Shown here: in pieces, positions 7,328 through 14,300 of the stretch
Layout: the number at the start of each line of letters is the position of its first letter
Position numbering within the stretch: position 1 is the first letter of the stretch
NCBI GenBank assembly: GCA_902492505.1
Contig: CABULU010000046.1
Location: 1 to 14,432 of the forward strand
DNA: 14,432 nucleotides
Direction: 5' to 3'
DNA from: an uncultured Eubacteriales bacterium
GTDB taxonomy: Bacteria > Bacillota > Clostridia > Oscillospirales > QAKW01
The notes under the pieces: model-generated
What the model was told of the DNA's origin: nothing
Databases searched by the model: none
The model's input: only the letters and a program-made list of their open reading frames with translations
Program-made: the position numbers and the translations under genes

Positions 7328-9346
7328 TTAGTTTTGTGCGTATTCCTCTCGTGTTTTTTTGCAGCTTATCGTGACTTTGCCTCGTCCGACGTTTGCCGTG
7401 TACAGCTCACCGCTTTTATCAAATTTTGCGGGCTTTCCGTTTGAGTAAACGGCGGTAACCTCGTTTTGGCTGACAAACATCAGCGTTCCGCCTTCGGCAA
7501 GCTCGGCGCTGCTTTTTGTGATATCCGACATGGTTTTGGCGGCAATCATTTTTCCGTGCAGTCCCAAAAACGTGACTTCGTTTTCGGGCATAAATGCGTA
7601 TAGTCTGAACTCGTTGCGGTCTGCAAGGGTGACGTTTACGCGTTCGTTCCTTTTTACGGTTTTTATGACGCCGGTAAAGTATTCGTACATTACAAAGCTG
7701 TCTCCGCACAGTCCGTCTATATCCTGCGGCGAAAAATCGCCGCACACGGTATCATTTTCACTGTCGAGATTGAACGCGGAGGTGTACGCGCACCCGCCTG
7801 CCGTATTTTGCAGCATAAACGGCGCCTTGCAGTTTTCGGGGTTTTGGTACACGCAGTTTAAAAGCGGTACGGCGGGCTTGTCACATCTGAGTATTCTGCC
7901 GTTCCCAAGACAAAGCGGCATGAGTATTTCCCGCCGGCTGCGACTTAGCGTATCACTGACATAGATCGGTCCTCCGCTTATTGCGCGCAGAACCGAATTT
8001 TTGACCGCCTGCGTGTCGTCCGTCCACCACATGTCCCAGTCGCAGACATGAAATACGCCCTGTACCATACTGTTAAACGAGCATTGTAAAATGTGTTTTG
8101 TAAACCATTCGCGGTTTTCGGGCTGAAAATCATCGCTGCACCGTGAAATGCAGCTAAAGGGACGGTGCCACATATTTTCCGCAGACGTGCCCATGCAGTT
8201 TATCAGCGCACCGTCAAAAAACTTCCTTGCCGAACCGTCGATTGCACGGTGCAGGTTTTTTGCCACCTGTCCTATCGGCAGCGTATCGTGATAGTAAGAG
8301 TGTGTGAAACTCTGGTTGTCCACCTTTATAAAATCCGCGCCGCAGTTCTTGAGGTAAGCGTGGAAGCTCTCGTAAAACGTTTTGGCACTCTCGTAGTCGG
8401 GTGCATGCACAAGCTGTGTTTTTTCTGAATATTCGGCGCGTTTTGTGTGGTATCTGCGTACTCGTATTAACGCCTGAGGCATGTCTTTTGAAATCTGTCC
8501 GTTTTCTTCGATTCCGCTCCAGTACCCCGTTGTCGGGTGCCACATTCCCACTTTCAGCCCGCGCGCGTGCAGCTTTTCTATGCAGCCGTCCAGTCCGCTT
8601 GGAAATCGCGCTTTGTCGGCGTGAAAGGAGCTCAGCTTGCAGTCATGCATTTTGACGCCCGGCTCGTTAAGATGCGGCGTGTCCGCCCACATGTCGTCTA
8701 TTATCACCCATTTGACGGGAATATTCTTTTCCTTAAATTCGCTGCATTTTTGCAATAGCTTTTGCTCGGATACCTCGGTGCGGAATGCGTCCCAGCTGCA
8801 CCAGCCGAGATACTCGAAAATTTCGGGATAACGTCTGTTTTCCCGAAGCGGTGTGTCCGAACCCGTCGTCTCAAGCGCAAGCTCTGCGCAGTCGGCGATA
8901 AGTGTATTTGCGTTGTCACCTGCACCCAAAACAAATGCGAGTGTGTCACATTCGCAGATGCCGGAGCAAAAGGTGTTCAGAGTCAGCTTCACATATCCGT
9001 CCGGCGTGCCCGACGCCATGCAAAGATATTTGTCACCGCAGACAGGAAGCAGGCAACCGCCGCGCCACAAAAGACACTGTGTGTTTTGCGGGATTTCATC
9101 CGCGCCTTGGCAGAAAGAGGGCATGCACCAGTATTCGCTGTGACGGTGAATTGCAGTAAATTCATTTATACCGCGGGGATTTAGCAGCAGTTCTATTCCG
9201 CTGAATTTGTTAAGCGGCAAACTGCTTTTAAACTGTATACGCACGGCTGTAAGCTCGCCCTTTTCCGTCTTTATGATTTTCGGCGAGATTTGCTCTCTGC
9301 CGTTTTCGGTGGTTGCAAATACTTTGTGGATTTTCATTGTGTTCAT
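7328..9346 (-). CDS. GH36 alpha-galactosidase, raffinose synthase/Sip1-type (PF05691-like)
   Basis: Predicted cytoplasmic glycoside hydrolase or galactosyl transferase of 672 aa with no signal peptide. It has an N-terminal beta domain (about 1-170), a (beta/alpha)8 barrel (about 175-510) and a C-terminal beta domain. Family landmarks in order are YLGWCSWDAF (179-188), WVIIDDMW (213-220), WHPTTGYWSG (269-278), DFIKVDNQS (338-346, with Asp343 as expected nucleophile), SRCSDDFQP (401-409, with Asp405 as expected acid/base), CDWDMW (435-440) and ISGGPIYVSD (456-465). Both catalytic carboxylates are present, so activity on an alpha-galactoside is likely. Raffinose synthase-type members can also transfer galactose, and hydrolysis versus transfer is not resolvable here. 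The start ATG overlaps the stop of the activase gene (ATGA at 9343-9346), so the two are co-translated. A second ATG, three codons in, is an alternative start. Confidence 0.85.
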   Translation of the reverse strand: MNTMKIHKVFATTENGREQISPKIIKTEKGELTAVRIQFKSSLPLNKFSGIELLLNPRGINEFTAIHRHSEYWCMPSFCQGADEIPQNTQCLLWRGGCLLPVCGDKYLCMASGTPDGYVKLTLNTFCSGICECDTLAFVLGAGDNANTLIADCAELALETTGSDTPLRENRRYPEIFEYLGWCSWDAFRTEVSEQKLLQKCSEFKEKNIPVKWVIIDDMWADTPHLNEPGVKMHDCKLSSFHADKARFPSGLDGCIEKLHARGLKVGMWHPTTGYWSGIEENGQISKDMPQALIRVRRYHTKRAEYSEKTQLVHAPDYESAKTFYESFHAYLKNCGADFIKVDNQSFTHSYYHDTLPIGQVAKNLHRAIDGSARKFFDGALINCMGTSAENMWHRPFSCISRCSDDFQPENREWFTKHILQCSFNSMVQGVFHVCDWDMWWTDDTQAVKNSVLRAISGGPIYVSDTLSRSRREILMPLCLGNGRILRCDKPAVPLLNCVYQNPENCKAPFMLQNTAGGCAYTSAFNLDSENDTVCGDFSPQDIDGLCGDSFVMYEYFTGVIKTVKRNERVNVTLADRNEFRLYAFMPENEVTFLGLHGKMIAAKTMSDITKSSAELAEGGTLMFVSQNEVTAVYSNGKPAKFDKSGELYTANVGRGKVTISCKKTREEYAQN

Positions 9347-10161
9347 AGTATTTTTACTCTTTCAAACATTGAAATATCGGGCATTGTTTTCTGCTCTTTC
9401 AGCCCGTCAAGCGTGTATTTTTTACCTATTGTTTCGTACTTGGCGCCCGCCGCCGCGTTGTAACGCAGAAGCTCCACGGGCGAATCCCTGACAAGCTTTG
9501 CCGCAGCACGCAGGTTTTGCTCCGTGTCGGTGATTGAGGGTATCAGCGGTATGCGTATAATGTGCTCCCTGCCGCTTTTTCGGAGACGGCGCAGATTCTC
9601 AAGTATAATGTCGTTGTATACGCCCGTGTATTTTTTGTGCGCAGTACGGTCCGCCAACTTTAAATCCATAATTACAAGGTCGCATATTTCAATTATTCGT
9701 TCAAATACCTGCGGCCGGGCGTACCCGCTTGTCTCGACAGCGCGGTGGAGCGGGCGGGTTTTGGTTAATAGCTCGTATAAAAACTCAGACTGCATCAGCG
9801 GCTCGCCGCCCGAAAAGGTGACGCCGCCGCCGTTTTTGAAAAACGGAGTGTAGCCGTGCAGCTTTTTTGCAAGTGAATCGGCGTCGGTTCTGTATCCGCA
9901 GACGGATATAAGTCCCAGCGGGCAGGCATGCAGACATCTGTTGAATTTTATGCAGTCGGGGTGCGCGCATTTTGTTTTGCATGCGCCGCAGCGGATGCAG
10001 GCGCTTTTTCGTATCATAAGCTGCGGCTCCGGCGAGAGTCCTTCGGGATTGTGGCACCAGCGGCAGTGCAGCGGACAGCCCTTTAAAAACACCGTCACAC
10101 GTGTGCCCGGTCCGTCGTGTACGGTAAATTCGCGTATGTCAAAAACGATTCCCGTTGTCAC
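9343..10161 (-). CDS. Glycyl radical enzyme activase (radical SAM, PflA family)
   Basis: A 272-aa radical SAM protein that should install the glycyl radical on the enzyme encoded immediately upstream. The SAM cluster motif is C29-x3-C33-x2-C36 (GCPLHCRWCHNPEG, the usual activase context). TFSGGEP (115-121) is the SAM-binding GGE motif, and later radical SAM landmarks are ETSGYA, DLVIMDLKL and RIPLIP. Between residues 55 and 88 is the accessory Fe-S insertion typical of non-PFL activases. The first set is canonical (C55-x2-C58-x2-C61-x3-C65), but the second is compressed to C70-x5-C76-x3-C80 with C88 nearby, rather than a second CxxCxxCxxxC. The start is GTG at 10161, overlapping the GRE stop by four bases (GTGA), with AGGA about nine bases upstream. 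Partnership with the adjacent GRE is strongly implied by this coupling. Confidence 0.92.
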   Translation of the reverse strand: MTTGIVFDIREFTVHDGPGTRVTVFLKGCPLHCRWCHNPEGLSPEPQLMIRKSACIRCGACKTKCAHPDCIKFNRCLHACPLGLISVCGYRTDADSLAKKLHGYTPFFKNGGGVTFSGGEPLMQSEFLYELLTKTRPLHRAVETSGYARPQVFERIIEICDLVIMDLKLADRTAHKKYTGVYNDIILENLRRLRKSGREHIIRIPLIPSITDTEQNLRAAAKLVRDSPVELLRYNAAAGAKYETIGKKYTLDGLKEQKTMPDISMFERVKIL

Positions 10162-12143
10162 AGCTTGTATTCCTGCCTTGATATTACATGATTTTGGTAC
10201 GGTTTGTCAAGCTCTGTAAAATACGCGCTCCATCCCCATATACGTACAATAAGGTTTTTGTAGTCCTGTGGGTTTGCCTGCGCGCGGCGCAGCTCCTGAA
10301 CATTTACGGCGTTTAGCTGCAACTGGTGTCCGCCCATGTCGATGTATGATTTGACAAGCGCCGCCGTCTTTGCAACGGCGTCTTCGCTGTCAAATATCCC
10401 CGAATGAAATTCCAGCGTCAGCGGTCCGCCGTTGCATGTGTTTTCGAGTTTCGGTTTCGTAAAAGAGGAGATGACCGACATAGGTCCGCCGACTTTGGCA
10501 AAAAGGGAGGGTGAGTAGTTGGCGCCCAGCGGCTCGCCCCGCCGGCGTCCGTCCGGGGAGGCGGGCAGATTTTCAACATCGCGCAGATAATTCATTGCCG
10601 TACCCGTTCCCGCCCTGTAAATGCCCCCGCGGGAATTTTTCATGCCTTGCAGCGCATTTGCAAACGCACTCAGCAGGAATACGCCCATTTCATCTGCCTC
10701 GCTGTCGTTTTGTCCCATTTTCGGAGTGTTAAAGCGCAGCTTGTGCAAAAGCTCGGGAAAATCCGAAAAGTCGCTGTCAACCGCCTGTATCATTTCTATT
10801 GGCGTAACGCTTTTTTGATCAAAAATGTACTTTTTGATTGCCGTCATCGAGTCTGCCGCAGTTGCAATTCCCGACCCGTGTATGCCGAAGTTGTTATATT
10901 TTCCTCCTTTTGACACATCCTTTTCAAAAAGTACTGCGCTCATAAACGGTGAAGGGAAATATTTTATATTTACAAGCTGTTTGTCAATTTTCTTTGCTGC
11001 GGCGGATATTTCTTTTGCAACACATTGCTTAAATTCTCTGAAATCATGGCAGCTTATGAGGTCGCGGTGCAGTACGGTATTTATTATTGCTGCAAAGGGC
11101 ATGACTGCAATGTTCGGTATGTCTGCGCCGCAGCCCGGAACGATAAACTCCCAGCACGCCGCCGTGACATAATCCTCGGCGTCACTCTTGTCGTAGCCCA
11201 TTTTAAGAAGTGCGGGAATTACTACATCGTCATTTGAATATTGCGGAAAGCCGAGCCCCGCGCGGGTAAGCTCCGTTCCCTTTATGAAGACATTAAGCGG
11301 GGTTTTGGAAGATACACGCAGGTTGATTTTGGGGTCTATCAGCATATTCTCGCGTGAGGCGCGCAGCGCCATCTCTGTCAGCTCGTTGAAAATTTCGCCG
11401 CCGTTTCCGTCGCAGCCGCCAAGTACAAGGCTTTGTCCGTTGTCTCCCAACTGAACGCGCGAGTAGATATCTGAATCTTTATTAAATGAAAGGAAAAACT
11501 CGCGTATAAGCTCATATGCTTCGCCTTCTGTCATTCTTCCGCTTTCGATATCCGCTTTGTAGTAGGGATACATATATTTATCAAATCTGCCTATTGTCAC
11601 GTGGTGACATCCGTCCAGTATACATGCAAAGTGTATTATACGGCAAAACTGCAGCGCCTGGCGGAAGGTGCGCGGCGGCTTTGCGGGAACACGCCGCAAA
11701 ACCTTTGCAAGCTCGCTGTCGCCGTTTTTCAGCGCGGCGTTTCGGTACCGTAACACAAGCTTTGAAATTGCGTCAATCTCCCGCTGTCCGTATACGTCAA
11801 GCGTTGTCCTGAGTGTGTCAAAGCCAAGCTCCATAACCCGTCCGTAATCCGGCGTGAGATTGGATATATGTCCGCTTTCCGGTAAAGTGAATTTGTCTTG
11901 AAAGTCAGATAGTTCCGGGTTTGTAAAGATTTTGGGCTCCCGGCCTATTGTTCTGGTAAAGCATATCTTTTCTCCCGGAAGAATGACCGCATTTTCGCTT
12001 TCGCACATTATTTCAAACCTGCGTGTCACGCGCTCTTTTTCGCAAAGCCCCGCCTCGGAAAATTCTTTTGCCAAATCCCTGTTTAGCGTCTGCCGGAAAG
12101 CGAGGTGCTTTTTGCTTTTAATAAAATCGAATATTTCGTTCAT
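10158..12143 (-). CDS. Glycyl radical enzyme (pyruvate formate-lyase superfamily), divergent subtype of unknown substrate
   Basis: A 661-aa enzyme with an N-terminal PFL-type domain and a C-terminal glycyl radical domain, shorter than the roughly 760-850 aa of most characterised members. The radical site is in RIWGWSAYF, Gly637 (codon 10233-10235). Flanking family features are SPDGRR (529-534), HQLQLNAVN (606-614) and YQNHVISR near the end. The catalytic loop reads TAACWEFIVPG: Cys330 (codon 11154-11156) with Glu332 two residues later, like the C-x-E of dehydratase/lyase GREs, but with Ala-Cys-Trp-Glu instead of Gly-Cys-Val-Glu. A Cys-Cys pair as in true PFL is missing, so pyruvate formate-lyase activity is unlikely. 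I chose the ATG at 12143 because AAGGCGG lies eight bases upstream; an in-frame GTG at 12152 falls within that site. First gene of a four-gene operon. The substrate is unknown. Confidence 0.9.
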   Translation of the reverse strand: MNEIFDFIKSKKHLAFRQTLNRDLAKEFSEAGLCEKERVTRRFEIMCESENAVILPGEKICFTRTIGREPKIFTNPELSDFQDKFTLPESGHISNLTPDYGRVMELGFDTLRTTLDVYGQREIDAISKLVLRYRNAALKNGDSELAKVLRRVPAKPPRTFRQALQFCRIIHFACILDGCHHVTIGRFDKYMYPYYKADIESGRMTEGEAYELIREFFLSFNKDSDIYSRVQLGDNGQSLVLGGCDGNGGEIFNELTEMALRASRENMLIDPKINLRVSSKTPLNVFIKGTELTRAGLGFPQYSNDDVVIPALLKMGYDKSDAEDYVTAACWEFIVPGCGADIPNIAVMPFAAIINTVLHRDLISCHDFREFKQCVAKEISAAAKKIDKQLVNIKYFPSPFMSAVLFEKDVSKGGKYNNFGIHGSGIATAADSMTAIKKYIFDQKSVTPIEMIQAVDSDFSDFPELLHKLRFNTPKMGQNDSEADEMGVFLLSAFANALQGMKNSRGGIYRAGTGTAMNYLRDVENLPASPDGRRRGEPLGANYSPSLFAKVGGPMSVISSFTKPKLENTCNGGPLTLEFHSGIFDSEDAVAKTAALVKSYIDMGGHQLQLNAVNVQELRRAQANPQDYKNLIVRIWGWSAYFTELDKPYQNHVISRQEYKL

Positions 12144-12148
12144 ATAAA

Positions 12149-12158
12149 TCACCGCCTT
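12149..12158 (-). promoter_or_regulatory. Ribosome binding site deciding the GRE start
   Basis: On the minus strand AAGGCGGTGA lies with its AAGGCGG core eight bases before the ATG at 12143. The in-frame GTG at 12152 is the last bases of this site, so it is unlikely to be used as the start. Confidence 0.7.
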
Positions 12159-12164
12159 GTCTTG

Positions 12165-12193
12165 AGTATATTTTTGTATGAGCGATTTGTAAA
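12165..12193 (-). promoter_or_regulatory. Probable promoter of the GRE operon
   Basis: On the minus strand TTTACA (12188-12193), a 17-bp spacer and TATACT (12165-12170) form a good SigA-type promoter. Transcription would begin near 12158, leaving a leader of only about 15 nt that starts at the ribosome site. No clear operator palindrome or cre-like site was found next to it by eye. It is the only good match in the 12144-12328 stretch on this strand. Confidence 0.55.
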
Positions 12194-12328
12194 TGATAAC
12201 ACCGCTTTTTTTCTTTGAATGGTAACTTTTTGTCTATTGCAGGGTAGCTTTCGTCCAAACCTGTGTGTAAGTGGTCTTTTTTGGAGAAAATTGGCGGTAA
12301 TTTTTATTATTAAATATCCGCAAACTTG

Positions 12329-12357
12329 TTGACAAACCGCATTTAAATGCCTATAAT
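12329..12357 (+). promoter_or_regulatory. Consensus SigA promoter of the mraZ (dcw) cluster
   Basis: TTGACA (12329-12334) and TATAAT (12352-12357) are perfect consensus hexamers separated by exactly 17 bp. It lies about 75 bp before the mraZ start and directly upstream of the repeated GTGG boxes. It points away from the GRE promoter, with about 135 bp between the two -35 boxes. Confidence 0.9.
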
Positions 12358-12364
12358 TAAATGG

Positions 12365-12423
12365 AAGTGGTGTCTTAGTGGTGCCAAAGTGGCATGATAA
12401 TGCCACACCGTGGTGAAAGGTGG
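12365..12423 (+). promoter_or_regulatory. MraZ operator: phased GTGG boxes
   Basis: GTGG occurs at 12367, 12378, 12389, 12410 and 12420, that is at steps of 11, 11, 21 and 10 bp, all on one face of the helix. The first three share AGTGG and follow the -10 box closely. This matches the known arrangement of short direct repeats bound by MraZ upstream of its own gene, so autorepression is likely. The last box forms part of the mraZ ribosome site (AAAGGTGG). Confidence 0.72.
12389..12406 (+). repeat. Perfect inverted repeat in the mraZ leader
   Basis: GTGGCAT (12389-12395) and ATGCCAC (12400-12406) form a 7-bp stem with a GATA loop. The left arm coincides with the third MraZ box, so the right arm is an inverted copy of that box. 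It could be a small leader hairpin or a second orientation of the operator. Confidence 0.55.
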
Positions 12424-12432
12424 TGACAAACA

Positions 12433-12852
12433 GTGCTCGGGGGAACATATACGCATACCGTTGATGAAAAAGGCAGGGTGGTGATGCCCGCCAAATTTAA
12501 AAAGGAGCTCGGGCTGGAGTTTGTCATTACAGCGGGCTACGACGATACACTGATGGTTATGTCACAGGCAGAGTGGGAGAAATTTCTTTCACGGTTTGAC
12601 AGCGCGCCGCCTTCAAAGGTGCGCTGGATAAAGCGTTTCTTTTTGGGCAGTATGCATGAGGTTACGACGGACAAGCAGGGCAGGATGCAGATTCCGCAGC
12701 AGCTCAGGCAGAAAATCGGCGTTGAAAACGAGGTCGTTTTAGTGGGAAACGGTGATATGATAGAGATTTGGACGCCGGAGCGCTGGGAGGCTTCTCAGAA
12801 TATGCTTGACAGCGATACAATCGTTGCCTGCATGGACGAACTCATTTTGTAA
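12433..12852 (+). CDS. mraZ: Transcriptional regulator MraZ
   Basis: A 139-aa DNA-binding protein heading the division/cell-wall cluster, where MraZ represses its own operon by binding repeated boxes near the promoter. It contains two tandem SpoVT-AbrB-like half domains with the signature DEKGR (YTHTVDEKGRVVMPAKF, residues 6-22) and a second copy DKQGRMQIPQQLR (about 77-89). Length is close to the usual 140-150 aa. The start is GTG at 12433, with AAAGGTGG nine bases upstream. The N-terminus MLGGTYTHTVDEKG aligns well with the usual MFMGEYxHxIDxKG, so the start is secure. The stop overlaps the rsmH start by one base (TAATG). Confidence 0.96.
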   Translation: MLGGTYTHTVDEKGRVVMPAKFKKELGLEFVITAGYDDTLMVMSQAEWEKFLSRFDSAPPSKVRWIKRFFLGSMHEVTTDKQGRMQIPQQLRQKIGVENEVVLVGNGDMIEIWTPERWEASQNMLDSDTIVACMDELIL

Positions 12853-13790
12853 TGGATATGGAATTTTCACATTACAGCGTTATGCGCGAGCAGTGTATAG
12901 ACGCCCTGAATATTAACCCGCGCGGCGTGTACGTTGACTGTACTTTAGGCGGCGGCGGGCACAGTGAAGAAATTGTCAAAAGGCTTGAGGGCGGTTTGCT
13001 TATCGGAATAGACCGCGACGCGGACGCTATAAGCGCGGCATCAAAGCGGCTTGAAAAATACAAAGCCTCGGTGAGGCTTGTGCATGCAAATTTCAAGGAT
13101 ATTAAAACCGCGGTTTCAGAAGCTGGCGCAGATAAAGTAAACGGCGTACTGTTTGATTTGGGCGTTTCGAGCTATCAGCTGGACAATGCTCAGCGCGGCT
13201 TTTCCTACCGCTTTGACGCGCCGCTTGATATGCGTATGTCCCGCGAAGACCGCCTCAGCGCAAGAGATATAGTAAACGGATATTCTCAGGACAAGCTTTC
13301 AAAGCTGATTTTTGAATACGGCCAGGAGCGCCGCGCGTCAAAAATAGCCTATTATATTTGTCGCGAGCGGGAAAAGGCGCCGATAGAAACTACATTTCAG
13401 CTAAACGATGTTATAAAACGTGCGTTTCCTCCGAACGAGCGCTACGGAGAAAAGCACCCGTCCAAGCGCACCTACCAGGCATTGCGCATTGAGGTAAACG
13501 GCGAACTTAAAATTTTGGAGCAGTCGCTACGCGACTCGGCGGATTTGCTGTGTCCGGGCGGCAGACTTGCGGTAATGACCTTTCATTCGCTTGAGGACAG
13601 AATAGTAAAAAATACGCTTAAGGATATGGCGACGGGCTGCGTATGCGATAAAAATATTCCTGTATGCGTGTGTGGCAGAAAGGCAACAATGAAACTCATA
13701 ACACATAAGCCGCTGACGGCATGTGAGAAAGAGCTTTCTGAAAATAACCGTTCTAAACCCGCAAAGCTTCGGGTGGCGGAAAAAATCTGA
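12852..13790 (+). CDS. rsmH: 16S rRNA (cytosine-1402-N4)-methyltransferase RsmH (MraW)
   Basis: A 312-aa SAM-dependent methyltransferase that N4-methylates C1402 in the ribosomal decoding centre. Characteristic segments are the N-terminal HYSVMREQCIDAL, the SAM loop DCTLGGGGHS (29-38), GIDRDADAI (52-60), the LFDLGVSSYQLD region, RGFSYRFDAPLDMRM, and the conserved KRTYQALRIEVNGEL and AVMTFHSLEDRIVK near the C-terminus. Length is typical. The ATG at 12852 overlaps the mraZ stop (TAATG), so translation is coupled; a second ATG at 12858 is possible. There are no unusual features. Confidence 0.97.
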   Translation: MDMEFSHYSVMREQCIDALNINPRGVYVDCTLGGGGHSEEIVKRLEGGLLIGIDRDADAISAASKRLEKYKASVRLVHANFKDIKTAVSEAGADKVNGVLFDLGVSSYQLDNAQRGFSYRFDAPLDMRMSREDRLSARDIVNGYSQDKLSKLIFEYGQERRASKIAYYICREREKAPIETTFQLNDVIKRAFPPNERYGEKHPSKRTYQALRIEVNGELKILEQSLRDSADLLCPGGRLAVMTFHSLEDRIVKNTLKDMATGCVCDKNIPVCVCGRKATMKLITHKPLTACEKELSENNRSKPAKLRVAEKI

Positions 13791-13807
13791 AGGGGAAAAA
13801 GGGAAAC

Positions 13808-14200
13808 ATGAAAAAAACAAAGACTACCAAAAAGAAATATTTATCTCCGTTCGCATTCTGCGTGTCGGCAGTCTGCGTTCTGCTCGCAGCATTTGTGCTT
13901 AACGGATACATATCGCTCAACGAGCTAACCCTAAGCTCTGTCAGTAAAAAGAAAGAACTGGACGAGCTGAACGCCCGCAATTCGGTGCTGTGCGTTGAAA
14001 TCGACCGTAAAAATTCGCTTGCCAGCATTGAGAAGATTGCTACGGAGCAGCTGGGCATGGTCAAGCTCGAATCCTTTCGCATTCATACTGTAAATCTCGC
14101 TGACAGCGATACGGTTGAGATTGCGCCCGAAAAGGAAAAAAAGTCGTTTTTGGACGGAGTTGTGAGCAGCTTCAATATTCTTTATGAATATTTGAACTGA
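13808..14200 (+). CDS. ftsL: Cell division protein FtsL
   Basis: A 130-aa bitopic membrane protein of the divisome. A short basic cytoplasmic tail (MKKTKTTKKK) is followed by one membrane helix (about 12-33). An extracytoplasmic segment with heptad-like pattern (about 37-75, SVSKKKELDELNARNSVLCVEI) forms the predicted coiled coil that pairs with DivIC. The stretch IEKIATEQLGMVKLE (74-88) is the conserved FtsL/DivIC tail motif. It lies 17 bases after rsmH with a strong purine-rich ribosome site (GAAGGGGAAAAAGGG), and its position between rsmH and a penicillin-binding protein gene is the standard one. FtsL sequences are poorly conserved, so the name rests on topology plus position. Confidence 0.88.
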   Translation: MKKTKTTKKKYLSPFAFCVSAVCVLLAAFVLNGYISLNELTLSSVSKKKELDELNARNSVLCVEIDRKNSLASIEKIATEQLGMVKLESFRIHTVNLADSDTVEIAPEKEKKSFLDGVVSSFNILYEYLN

Positions 14201-14218
14201 CGTGTAATAAATATTATT

Positions 14219-14275
14219 AGAGCGGGAGGTTCTTTTTTAACAAATTACTTGCCCGCTCTTGTTTTAATTTTATTG
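14219..14275 (+). terminator. Terminator-like hairpin between ftsL and the PBP gene
   Basis: AGAGCGGG (14219-14226) pairs with CCCGCTCT (14252-14259) across a 25-nt T-rich loop, followed by TTGTTTTAATTTTATT. The GC-rich stem and U-rich tail look like an intrinsic terminator, but the loop is large and the element lies inside a dcw operon. Partial termination or an mRNA processing site are alternatives. No clear promoter is visible between it and the next start. Confidence 0.45.
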
Positions 14276-14300
14276 AATTTAAGGAAAGACGGAGAAAACC

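Noticed and set aside
8762..9184. Plus-strand open frame of 140 codons
   Set aside because: Antisense to the N-terminal half of the GH36 gene, whose motifs are unmistakable. Arg/Cys/Val-rich shadow translation.
10158..12143. Identification of the GRE as true pyruvate formate-lyase
   Set aside because: The Cys-Cys catalytic pair is missing, a C-x-E motif is present, and the protein is about 100 aa too short.
12144..12328. Search for a riboswitch or catabolite (cre) site before the GRE gene
   Set aside because: The leader from the likely promoter is only about 15 nt, and no convincing cre-like palindrome was found by eye.
12149..12448. Minus-strand open frame across the mraZ promoter region
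   Set aside because: It would cover both promoters, the MraZ boxes and the mraZ start. It has no ribosome site and no protein-like pattern.
13753..14082. Minus-strand open frame of 109 codons
   Set aside because: Antisense to ftsL and the end of rsmH, and rich in Ser/Phe as expected from the complement of Lys/Glu-rich coding sequence.
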